Both the position numbers and the translations under genes were made by a program. A DNA stretch of 64,000 nucleotides. Origin: Symbiodinium natans (Eukaryota > Sar > Dinophyceae > Suessiales > Symbiodiniaceae). Every line of letters begins with the position of its first letter. Within the stretch, counting starts at the first letter, position 1. The DNA lies in contig CAJNDS010002737.1 of NCBI GenBank assembly GCA_905221605.1, forward strand, positions 62,001 to 126,000, written 5' to 3'. Positions 42,446 to 52,699 of this stretch are shown in pieces. Below the pieces are notes generated by a model, which did not search any database, had not been told where the DNA came from, and saw only the letters and a list, made by a program, of their open reading frames with translations.

Positions 42446-45400
42446 TCAGGCTTTCTTGAAGACGGGCTTCTGCGACCGCTGCAATGATTGCTTCAAGCGA
42501 TCTTCTTGCTTTTCCGACTGTTCTTTCAGCCGATTCTCACGTACCTAAGCTTCTCTCGATAGTGGCACATGCCGGCCCTTCGACATACAAGCTAGCTCGG
42601 ACCCAGACTCTTTCGCGCCGATCGCCTTCCTTGATCTTCTCCAGACGCATGACAAGATCCTCATCCTGCATGTCTGGGAATACAGACGCTGCTGACAAGC
42701 AGTGGCATTGCAGCCCATGTCCGTGGCCTGCTGATAGGCCTCATCGAGACCCTGAATCAACTCTTCGATCCGCGATTCAATGGCGCCAAGCATTTGCAGC
42801 GTATCCGGCTGCTGCTGGTCCCGTGCAAGATTGCATCTGGTGTAAACTTCGTGCACCTTAACGCAGCTCTGTCTGCACGTCAGTGTTGCAACACGCGCAC
42901 AAACGAGACGCGACATTTGTGGGCAAGACGACGGCCTTCTTTGCCAAACTGGTCAATTTCTTGTCCTTGCCATGAGAAGTTGACTGACGAGCAGAGGTTG
43001 AAGCGGGGGGCCCTCTTCACCCAAAAGCTCCTGGATTGCTGTGCTCGCTTTCTCTGCATGACTTTGCTTGATCTCTTCGCCCCGCCGCTGCTCCTCACGC
43101 GCTGCAATGTGATTGACTTCCGCCTTTCGACATATGCCGCGTCGGACCTGCTTGATGCTTTGCTCCAGCTGCCTTATTTGATCCTTCAATTGCTGCACCT
43201 TGCAGATTCACTGCCAATAATGCACACAGGCAAAGGAACCTGAAGAAACCTGGCCAGCGCAAGGACCCGGAAAACCACATCGCTTCAAACAGAAAGTTCA
43301 ACGCGTAGACCTGGGGTGCATTTTACTAAGGCCTTAATGAGATCGAAATAAACATGGGTTACCAAAGTACTGTTAGTTCCAAGGGGTCGCATCCATTCTC
43401 CACACATGACACAACCTCATGGGACACAACCTTACGGCAAGCAGATCCATAGCCACAGCTCTGTCAACAGGATTCTTACTAGGACGTCTGTGCGACACAA
43501 CCGTCAACCTTGTGGCCCATGTTCTTCTTCATCGCTTCAAAGTTGTTGCGAATCTCGTCCAGTTGCTGTTCAGCTTCCTCGCAGTCCCAGTTGAACGCTT
43601 CCACCATCTAGTGACTAGTGCCAGGCAGCAAGAAGCCTGAGAGCTCTGGATGAGGAAGAGGTTCAGCTCTTCTAGTTCCGTAAAGCTGTCCATGAGCTGT
43701 TGGGGCTCCTTCATGCTAGGCATGTGAGGCAAATTCCCACACCTCTACGAGACCCCTCTCTGATGTAATTACTCAGGTGGCTCTTTCATTTGTTATCGTC
43801 CTTGAAGAAAAGCTCAGGCTCCTCTTCGGAAGAGACGGCAACATATCTTGGTTTGGAGACGGCAATGCAACCAAAACATGTTGCACCACTGCACCTTAAC
43901 TTCGCAACTCAGCTTCTCATTACGAAGCAGCAAAGTCCCAGACTCGGCATTGACTTTTCGCTCCTCCTCCTTTGCAGTAGCAACCAATCAACACTAGTCC
44001 CGCCGGTAAGACAAGATGCTTGAATGCGTGTGTTGCCTCGCGTCGTTTCTGAATGCGCTTGCGGCGGGTGTCTCTTTCCCGCTGCCGCTGCAGTAGCTCC
44101 TCCTGAAACCGGCAGGTGCCCATTCCAACGGCAGCTTGTGTTCCCCTCAACTGTGCCTCATCTTCCCTTCGTCTTTGCTTTTTGCTGCGCTTTTTTGAAG
44201 CTTCAGCCTTTACAGCGAAATCGAACGCATTGACGATTATGGGGTCGTCAAGCCCCAAAAACACTTTGTGATGAAACGTGTATATATATATATACATGTA
44301 TTTTACACTTTTATAATTTCGTAAAGATGTAATCATATACACGACGCATCTGTCTATGTAAATATACATGCATTCTACATATACATATGTTCATTTAGTT
44401 TTTTACTTGTAAATGAATATACTATGTATATATATATATGTATATGTTTATTTATTCTTTAGATTTTTCATTTATGTAAAAACTGTATGTATACGCTATA
44501 TCTGTACTATATATGCATATATATATATATATATTGATAGAGTATATATATATATATACATATGTGTATCCTGTTCTAAATATTGTTGAAAGTGTAGTTT
44601 ACATAGTTGAAAAAATCTACATTATCGTTTGAAAGTGCAATGATGCACAACTTTTGCCTTTTGCATGATGCAAATTCGTGGATATGTCTAATACGTGTGT
44701 TATGTGTTCTCTGCCTGGAAGCCTAACCACATGTAGTAAACATAATGAGTGGAAGAATGGGCATATCTATATATATATATATATAACGATATATACATAC
44801 ACAAAATATAGTGTGTAGTTTCTATTTATGCCAAACGATACTAGAAAACGACACCTAAACCATTGACAGCAGAACAAGAATGATGATGACAAGGAATTAC
44901 GGTATGTCTGCACGTGCTAAATTTGCTGACAACAAAAATACGGCACCGCAGCACCGGAAAAACGGAGGACTGCGAGACGACCGGGCAAGTGGAGGATGCA
45001 AACAAGACCCACCAAATGAAATATGACATAAGATCACAGCTCGGTAGGCACTGGAGCAGCCATCTGACCCACTGTTTCGAGGCGTTCAACTGTAAGCCCT
45101 CCCCATGATGGAAGCGAATCGGAAGCCAAACGGTATTGATGAGGGCCAGCAATCGAAAAGCAACCAATGCTCATACACGCGCCCACAGACGGTCCATCAC
45201 CCTGCAGGAGCAAGTGCAATGGCCGCCTCAGCATCCTCCTGGGCAATCTTTTCGAAGAGTTTCTCTTCTTCTTGGGCGAGCTGCTCCATGATCGGTGCCA
45301 GGCGTTCCTTCTTCCACCTGGACTCAGAGTCAAAGTCGGTGATGCAGTCCGAATGTGCAGCGGAGCCTTTCCGCCCTTTCCTTCTTCCTTTGCTCTTTCT

Positions 45401-46869
45401 TCTTCCTCCTGAATTTTCATGATAAGCCGGAAGAGGGCACAGAAAATGAGAAGGGACGGCCTTGCAGAGTTTCCACCATCGAGCTAAGCACTCGGCTGCT
45501 CTTCTTTCCACTCGGGTGGAGTTATCTTTTCCAAGAACATCTTGTAGCGTTCGGACTCCACTCTCACCTCGAAACTTCACAAAGCTTCTGTGTGACTGCC
45601 ATGTGATATCTTGCAACATCTCCCTCCCGACCTCCTTCAATTTGCTCGTTTCACTTTGTACAGTCGCGATCTGCTGTCTCAGGTTCTTGATTCTTGCAAC
45701 TTTGTCTTGCTTCACTTTGGCAAGCATTTCGCTTTCCTTTGTAGCAGAAGAAGCCTTGGCGATTCTTTCCTGCAAAAATACACAGAGGGTGCAGGTGGAG
45801 AACCCAATGAGCATCAGCAACAGGCATCGAGGGGATCCTGGAGGTAATCTTCAAACTTTTTGGCATCCTCGTCCAAAGTTTGCTGTGAGGCTGCCAAGGC
45901 ATCTTCTTTGGCCTTCGCCATTGCGTCTAAGCGCACCTTGGGCAACACAAGCCGGCTACGAAGCCCATCGAAGTGCACCACAATGATACACACAAAGAGT
46001 CCGGCAATCTCCTCACGCTTGTTGTCGCAAGCCATGTGCACCAGGAAAACTTCGCGCTTCCTCTGCACATACGTTCGGATGTCTTTCTCGCCTGCCCAAC
46101 AAAACGCGTCATTTTGGTACACACAACTGTCAAGACTCAAGATGAAGGATCGTCGCAACTGTTGTGAATGTCTGTGTTGCTGGGAGACGGGCTTTTCCGT
46201 AGAGGCTCAACGAGTCCTATCGCTGGCTTCGTGGCCACAGTCCTGATAGAAAGGACTAGATAAGCCTAGTGGCTAGTCGCAGGCGACTTGCTGTTGCATC
46301 ACGCCCTGGTAAGGAGTCTCAGCTGCGCGCGTCAAGAACGTGTTGTCAGGTCGCTCCTCTGCCATGACCTCATATTCCGTGTCGAAGATGACGGCGTTAG
46401 TTCGTTTTTAGTTCATACTCGCGCCTTCAGCTTCGCAGCTGCAAGCATGTCGTCGACCGCTGGCGGCACAGGCCTCACGAAGCGCGTTCTTAGAACTCGC
46501 ACGGGTGCAGCCTCTCTCTGCAGTAAGGTGAGGACGCCATGGGAAGATCAGGGTCGCGGATTTTGGAAATCGCACCATAGCTGGATGAGCACGTCGGCTT
46601 CTCCCACACTTTCAACTTGCGCTCCTGCCCACACAAGGACGGTTCAGAATCACAACTGCAAGTGCTTGCCATCCAAACTCTCAGGGCAGCCTGCAGACGC
46701 TCTTCGGCAGACCTTTCTGCCACTGGCTCTTGCAGCCAGAAACATTCCAGCTCGGGAGGCAAACCTGCCACAGGGTTTCTCAACCCCACTCTGACGCAGA
46801 TTTCGTAGCTGACAATCCGAGGGCGTCTCTGAAGGGGTTTGTCGTCAGCTCGCCGGCCACGCGGGTCAT
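42446..46869 (-). CDS. CFAP100: Cilia- and flagella-associated protein 100 (MIA1), 21 exons
   Basis: Splicing 21 minus-strand exons gives ~558 residues matching CFAP100 (DUF4200 family), the axonemal MIA-complex coiled-coil subunit that regulates inner dynein arms. Exons: 46869-46830, 46764-46691, 46624-46576, 46438-46419, 46368-46305, 46091-46006, 45936-45838, 45769-45632, 45567-45492, 45408-45227, 44207-44157, 44102-44037, 43969-43944, 43846-43801, 43708-43637, 43577-43509, 43198-43021, 42965-42910, 42856-42728, 42665-42609, 42544-42446. Diagnostic segments are NPFSLPPELECF near the start, TYVQRKREVFLVHMACDNKR in DUF4200, YKMFLEKITPPEWKEEQ, LFFKEPQQLMDSFTELEELN, and the C-terminus KQSLQRSQKPVFKKA. 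Phase is kept at all 20 junctions. The start ATG has an in-frame TAA upstream. The end of exon 10 (45,227 or slightly lower) and exons 4, 11 and 13 are the least certain. Confidence 0.88.
44270..44870. repeat. AT-rich microsatellite cluster in CFAP100 intron 10
   Basis: Repeated TATATATA and TATGTATA tracts (44,279, 44,433, 44,519, 44,544 and 44,767) lie in the only long intron (~1.0 kb) of the gene. Confidence 0.9.
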
Positions 46870-47175
46870 GATCTGAGGATGACTTTTTAGCAGTTATTGT
46901 GCGTAGTCCAAACATTTCCACGCCCTAAATGTGCAAGATCTGTGTGAGTACCTTCGACTTGCAGACCGCGTGCAAGCACGAGCAGCTGTGACGCCCTGAG
47001 GAACGAGCCAAGGATGTGATGCCATCTGCTGAGTCGCCATGTCTAAAGACACTGCGATCGCACTAGAGCAGATCACTTTGGTCCGACAGAAGCAGGCGAC
47101 AGTTTACAAGCTGAACCAAGCCACGAATCTGCAAGCTACACTGAGGAGCGCATCCCAACAATCATAAACGGCCAT

Positions 47176-47571
47176 TCAGTCGATTTTGTCGCCTGAAGCG
47201 TCTGGGCTCGACAGGTTCCTCACGCCAGTACTCACGCCTCTCTCTGCTTCGTGGCTGCTGGAATCTCGGAGGCATTCGGTGGAGGCGTTGGCACCATTCT
47301 TATCGTTGGCGGAGAAATGTCGAAAACCGACTGTGGCAATGTCGGCATCTCTGGCAGTGCAGACTGCATCGGAGGTTCTGGAAATGGAGGCAAGTGCTGT
47401 GCTGACATCTGCAAAGATTCTTTGGAGGACTGCCTGTCCACCAAAATGCCATATACGGCCGTGGCCAAGCTCCAGAACCAGATCTTCATTTGCGCCTGTT
47501 TCATTTTTCTGCAACACTGATGCATATTCGTGCCGAAGACCATTCACAACAACAGCAGGTTGAATGTTCAA
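47176..47571 (-). CDS. Unidentified host exon(s)
   Basis: Two minus-strand frames look protein-like: HEYASVLQKNETGANEDLVL continuing to FGGQAVLQRIFADV, and PPFPEPPMQSALPEMPTLPQ ending TPPPNASEIPAATKQREA and a stop. An intron near 47,410 would join them. No family recognised. Confidence 0.35.
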   Translation of the reverse strand: MNIQPAVVVNGLRHEYASVLQKNETGANEDLVLELGHGRIWHFGGQAVLQRIFADVSTALASISRTSDAVCTARDADIATVGFRHFSANDKNGANASTECLRDSSSHEAERGVSTGVRNLSSPDASGDKID

Positions 47572-48365
47572 CGTTCACCCCCGCCTCACGCAGCTAGCCG
47601 GCACAGATTTGTTCCGGAAGCCGCTATTAGCAGCAGCTAGCACAGAGCCAAAGCCGAAACATGCCGAAACATGACACCCAGCAGCATGCTAAAAACATAG
47701 CATGCAATGAGAGTGATCACATGTACCGAAATTATGGGGCCCACGGTCAACGTGTGCAGCTGGCGATGCCGGGTCGCATGACAGGTGTTGTCCGATGAAC
47801 GGCTCGGACGGATATTTCGATGATGATTCTCGAAAGCCTACTTGTGATGCTGCACTCGCGCAGGCAGCTTCATGCGATGTGAATGGTGTTGCTGATGCAG
47901 CTTGGCGGAAGAGTGAAGGTTTTACGCCGAAGGCACCAAAGTGTGAAGGATTCTTCATGACTGCGGCTGTGGGCTTGGCATGACTTGGTGCTTCAGAGTG
48001 CTGCAGTGACTTAGATAAGCGACATTGGTCCGCCGCTTCCCGAATCTGAATGCAGAAAAGTGAAGTGTCTTATGGATGCGTTTGTCTCGCAAGGCCTTTG
48101 CTCAAACATGAGGACGCACTGAGACACTACTCGGCTATAATGGTTCAGTCGCCTTGCGATGGCATATTCGCGAAGGTGCTTTGCATAAGCGTGCAAGTGC
48201 ACAGAATAGTTTGAGAAGTTCTCACAAACGACCGGGGCCGGCCTCGGGGACGGCATTTGCACTGCCCTATATAGTAGGGTCCTAGAGCCTACAATGCTTA
48301 AACAGAGCGACCAGGACTATATGAGCGACTGCCAAAACTGGCTCGAGGTGCTAATGGACGCAACA

Positions 48366-48545
48366 TCAGGGGTGTCGCTTTTCAAGTGTTCCCATCGTTT
48401 TACAGGGTTTTAGCATCATTTATCCACGCTTGATGTTTGTAGGTGTCGCTTTAGGAAAAATCACGGCTATAGCACACCCAACGGTTCATTAACTTAGGGG
48501 TGTCGCTTTTCAAGTGGTCCCATCGTTTTACAGGGTTTTGGGCAT
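48366..48545. repeat. Direct repeat GGGGTGTCGCTTTTCAAGTG, two copies
   Basis: The 45-base block GGGGTGTCGCTTTTCAAGTG ... CCCATCGTTTTACAGGGTTT occurs at ~48,369 and ~48,497, 128 bases apart. A shorter relative (GGTGTCGCTTT) lies between them at ~48,442. Confidence 0.9.
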
Positions 48546-48902
48546 TCGTGTCCACCCCTTACTTAATTGAATGCCTGGGGGTTTTGGCGCTTGCTCATAT
48601 ATACATCTTCAGAACTAAGCGGAAAACCCTCTGTTGTAAACTCTAGAAGGAGCGATCTTCGACCCTTGACAGCCGACCGACCGATGCATCGTGATGCACA
48701 CCTATGCTGCCACAGCGTAACGCAACGGCCCGGGGACCGCTCAACTGCAAGCCTCGCGCAGGAGACGATGATGACCCTGTGATTCCGAAAGCTGCAACTG
48801 CACACCTCCAAGCCTGAAGTGGAATTTAGTATTGTATGTTTGCCCTGGCAAACTTACCTGCACAACATGCCATCCGCGCGCGACATGAGTCTTTTTCCAG
48901 GT

Positions 48903-50885
48903 TCAGCTGCTGCTCCGTTTTCGTTTCCTTTCTTTGGTCTTCTTTTTTCGCTTGCGCTTGCTGCTTTCACTTGTTGAGCTTGTAGCTGTCCTGGGCTCCA
49001 TCTTCGACATACTCTGTAACTCTCGCTAGCCACGACTGCATCAGTGTGTTTCTGAACGTGAAATGCATGTCAAGCCGCTCGCTAGAACTACTTCTCTTGC
49101 GCCCTTTCCGACGCCGTCGACTGCGGCTGCGACTTTCAGGGCGACCCGCTGCGGGGTAGCCTGTATAGCCGTAGTAGCCGTAGTGCATTCCGAATGGATA
49201 GCCCGGAGGGGGATATCCATAGGGATAGCCATATGCTTGAGCAGGGAAGCCGCCCTGTCCTGAACAGAGCATCAAGAAGTCATTAAAGCAAGGAGTCAAG
49301 CAACCAACAGAATGCTTACCATGCGCATCCGGCCTCCCGGCAAGCTACCTGGCCGGCAGCAAGTGCGCGAGCAAGCATGGTGTGAAGCCGGATCCACAGT
49401 GAGTGTCTGCCGAACGCCCAGCGAGACAAACCGAACGTGCGACGTCTTCGCAACAATGGCCTTGGGTGCCATTCTTTGCATCGCGAATGCGAGAAAGGAG
49501 AGCTGAAGATGGATTGCGCGCCTCAGAACTATAGACATGCATAACAAGGCCAATAGACATCCCCAGTCTGAATGCAACGGGACAGGAGGGCAGTGCTCAA
49601 AGCTGAAGGTCTGGCCGTCTTCAGCTCCCCCCGTGCGAGGACTGCGCGTTGCACTGTAGGTGAGCATCCCCTTTCCGCATTTCGAAAAGCGGAAGTTTCA
49701 AGTCTTCAGCAGAAAAGCATGGACAAGCACACAATTGGGAGCACAAATGGAAGTGTCAGCGCGCCTCAAGGAATCTGCCGCACTCTCGTCTACTTTGTTG
49801 TGTCTGATGAACCTCTGAGCACATGCCCAGCTGTTATTTAGGCAAGCCATTGCCTGGCTGTCCTTTCAAAGACAATGACAAGTAAACTGCTAGTTTGCCC
49901 ATCTCTCAGGCCACTGCTCGTCCACTTCTGGACTTGCAGCAACTCAGCTCGTGCTTTGCAATGCAATACGACGACACTTGACATGGGAGTTCGCAAGGTC
50001 CAGCGTGCCCTCACGTCATGGAAGAACAGGATAGAGCGAAACTAGGTGTCATGCTGGCGATGGCACTCTGGCCTTTCGGGCTTCGAACGCACTGACGATG
50101 TCATGCTTTAGTGAAGAGCCCTGGGCACCTCCGGAAACTGCTTGAGAAGCAGCGCTGCGCCTGAGACTCGGTTCTTATGAGCGACAAGCTTTGAAGCTGA
50201 GATTCGGTATGTCGTGGGCTCTGGGGTTGTAGCGCATCACGAATCCGCGCGAGAAGGGCTGCAGAAGGGTTCCGTGCGCCGCGGAGATCTCCCCGCGCGA
50301 GAACCTGCTGAAGACAGCCCTCCCTGCGGTATCTTCTTGGCAACAGGCAACAGGCGCAAGGCCTGAACTGGTTTAACAGTCGCTAGCCAGTAGCCGGTTC
50401 AGAAATCTCTTGTCAGTGCTGCTGCGGCTCTTCATATTAATGATGTCACTGATGTATCAACATGTATCAACAGCTTGTAGCCAACAGATGGCAGTTTCAG
50501 CCCACCTTCCGCTGCACCTCTCCAGAACAATCCTGCATCGGAATAGGGGGGCAGCTTCCGACACTACGGCTCACTTTGGGACCCTGGGACCCTCAGCTAC
50601 AAATTCCTGCACAAACCCGTGTCCCGCAGATCAGCAGCTGCCCGTGAGTCGACGTCGTTCGCCTAAACTCAAAGCACACAGGATCACACAGCTATAATCA
50701 TGCCGGCTGCTCAGGCCAACCCATCCTCTTGTCCTTCTATGACTGACTGTTCCTTGGAGCTTTGTTTTGGGTGGGCCATTCCTTCTTCTCCAGGCCTCGA
50801 GAAAGTCCTGCACTTCCTCCTCGCTTGGGCATGCCATGGCTCCATACGGAAGTTGGGTTTTTACATCCTTACAACCATTGGCCAC
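48903..50885 (-). CDS. SR/KR-rich protein with Gly-Tyr-Pro segment and repeated RNPS motif
   Basis: The 3' end reads TSESSKRKRKKKTKERKRKR then SSS and a TGA at 48,905-48,903. Upstream, 49,265-49,055 reads AYGYPYGYPPPGYPFGMHYG, then RSRSRRRRKGRKRSSSSERL, an RS-type tail. Farther upstream are exons with ARNPSSALLSRIRDA (~49,540), VLARGELKTARPSALSTALL (~49,640) and VLARGDLRGARNPSAALLAR (~50,290). At ~50,860-50,760 lies LPYGAMACPSEEEVQDFLEA. The composition suggests a nuclear RNA-processing protein. The exons are assigned to one gene only by strand and proximity. Confidence 0.5.
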
Positions 50886-51603
50886 TTGCTTTCAGTAAAA
50901 CATGGTGAACAACCTGTCTGTGTGTTCGGAAGGAAACCTTCTGCAAGCAACCCTTTCGCCTGGTCACCTGTTTCTAGAAAGGAGCCCCGGCCCTCAAGCG
51001 AATGGCGTGGCATGACATGGGACATGGCCCTTCGAGATCTTCTGCGTCGGGCCGGTGCAGAGGATAGCACATCCTGCCACGCACTATGGGATACTTTCTC
51101 CTTGTCTTGTGGTCGCAAGTTGAGCCAAGATGCAGCACGACTGAGGCGTGACATGGGCGACGCGGAAATGCTTCTGATGACTCTCATCTTCTGCTGTGCT
51201 GAGCTCTTTGTGGTCTTGTCGCGGTTGGGTGGGGCGGGGTATCTGGCAAGCACATTGGCTTGATCTTGATGCAGCTACATCTGTCTCATTCGCGGCCATC
51301 ACAGACGACCTCAAGTGTCGACTCTGCTTGACTTCCACAAACCAGGGCACTGAGCCGGTTGATCTGCTGAGCTGCCTTCCAGCCCGACTTCGTGCGCTCG
51401 AGCTCCACAGGATGCCAATCCTCCCTGAAACTCTCGATGCGCCTGAGCCGCGTGGAGCCGCATGCTGCTTTGACAATTTTGACCAGCTGGCGATGAGCCA
51501 GCAGATGCTCCGCACGTCCGTGCTGCATCGCTTATGCTTCCAAGACTCCCAATGCTCACCACCTGCCCAAGTTTGCCGAAGCACATGGATCACACGGCAC
51601 TTG
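50886..51603. other. Unresolved; competing frames on both strands
   Basis: A 187-codon plus frame (50,700-51,263) overlaps minus frames of similar quality. The plus frame has no recognisable domain and contradicts the strand bias of neighbours, so I do not call it. Confidence 0.3.
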
Positions 51604-51890
51604 CTAGTAATTGAATAAAACAACAAAAAGAAAATCGAGTATAATTCATCCTCAAAATATCATCCACATAATATGAGTAGAAATAATTGTAATGAACTGA
51701 TTAGAATAAGATGTTTAATAGAAAGAACAAACTTAACAAAGAAGATTGTAAGCAATAAATTCATTAAAACAAATCAATCACCAACATTCATAAGTAAAGA
51801 AGTTGAATGATGAATAATAAATACTAAACTACCAAAATAAGCTCCTTTATTCATTAAATCTAATGCCTCCGAAACCCTCCAAACATACCC
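51604..51890 (-). other. AT-rich organelle-like island
   Basis: The ~290 bases are far more AT-rich than the sequence on either side. On the minus strand a hydrophobic frame runs the whole length if its two TGA codons are read as Trp: NKGAYFGSLVFIIHHSTS, then NVGD(W)FVLMNLLLTIFF and LQLFLLILCG(W)YFEDELY. I cannot assign it to a mitochondrial gene. Confidence 0.4.
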
Positions 51891-52079
51891 ACCACAAGAA
51901 CGCTTGTGCGTGCACCGTCTCCTAGACTGTGTCCAAGTTCTCCCCCCCTGACATCCTTGCTCAATGCACTCTATTAGCACTCACTCACGAACAGGATAAG
52001 TACGATATCCTTCAGCTCACAGCCTGCAGGCGTTGAACCTTAGTTGTCATGTTCAGTGAATTCGCCGATCAAAGGCTAG

Positions 52080-52370
52080 CAAATGTTTTCAATTGTATTG
52101 CGGTCAAGCCTGCTGGCAGCCTGAAGGCATCCAGTCTCCAAGCGGAGAAGAGTTTGCTGTCCTGTAACAGTTACATTCTGTGATGTCATGTTTTCTGAAA
52201 CTGGCAGGCTCTGCAGCAGCCAGTGCCACGGCAGATGCTCATCTTCTCTCACACCGGCTGCTGTGTGACAGTCCTTGTAGAACATGCGCATCCATTCTCT
52301 CCAGAATCCTTTCCCTTCAGCAGCCGTCAGCTCATGCGCACGGCCTTGAAATGCAACCTCACGAGGCATT
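52080..52370 (-). CDS. Unidentified host exon
   Basis: The minus frame reads AHELTAAEGKGFWREWMRMF, then YKDCHTAAGVREDEHLPWHW, a protein-like Trp-rich sequence. No family recognised. Confidence 0.35.
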
Positions 52371-52699
52371 TCACATTGGCTCTTCAGCAGAACGGTTTGA
52401 TCTGCAAGCTAAGCTGAGGCAGCGACGTACGTCAAAGTTTGTGGGTCCCAGTAGAGAATTGCAGCACCGGGATTTTGAGACAGCTCTCCGAACCTAGGCT
52501 GGCGTTGCGTATGCATGGTGCAAGCAAGCAAGAGTACTGTGTTTTTTCAAATCGCCCGAGCTCATGGACCCATGGCACCAAACATGCGCCAAAGCCTGTG
52601 AATGGGCATGAGTGTCCTCTGAGTGTCGGGCTTGCGGCTTGTTGCAGATGTAAAGAAGTGGATCGACAAATTATCGCCCTCTCGGTGCACACCTTGCCA

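Noticed and set aside
50700-51263. 187-codon plus-strand frame
   Set aside because: No domain, opposite to neighbouring exons, and the minus strand has more protein-like exon pieces at ~50,760-50,860.
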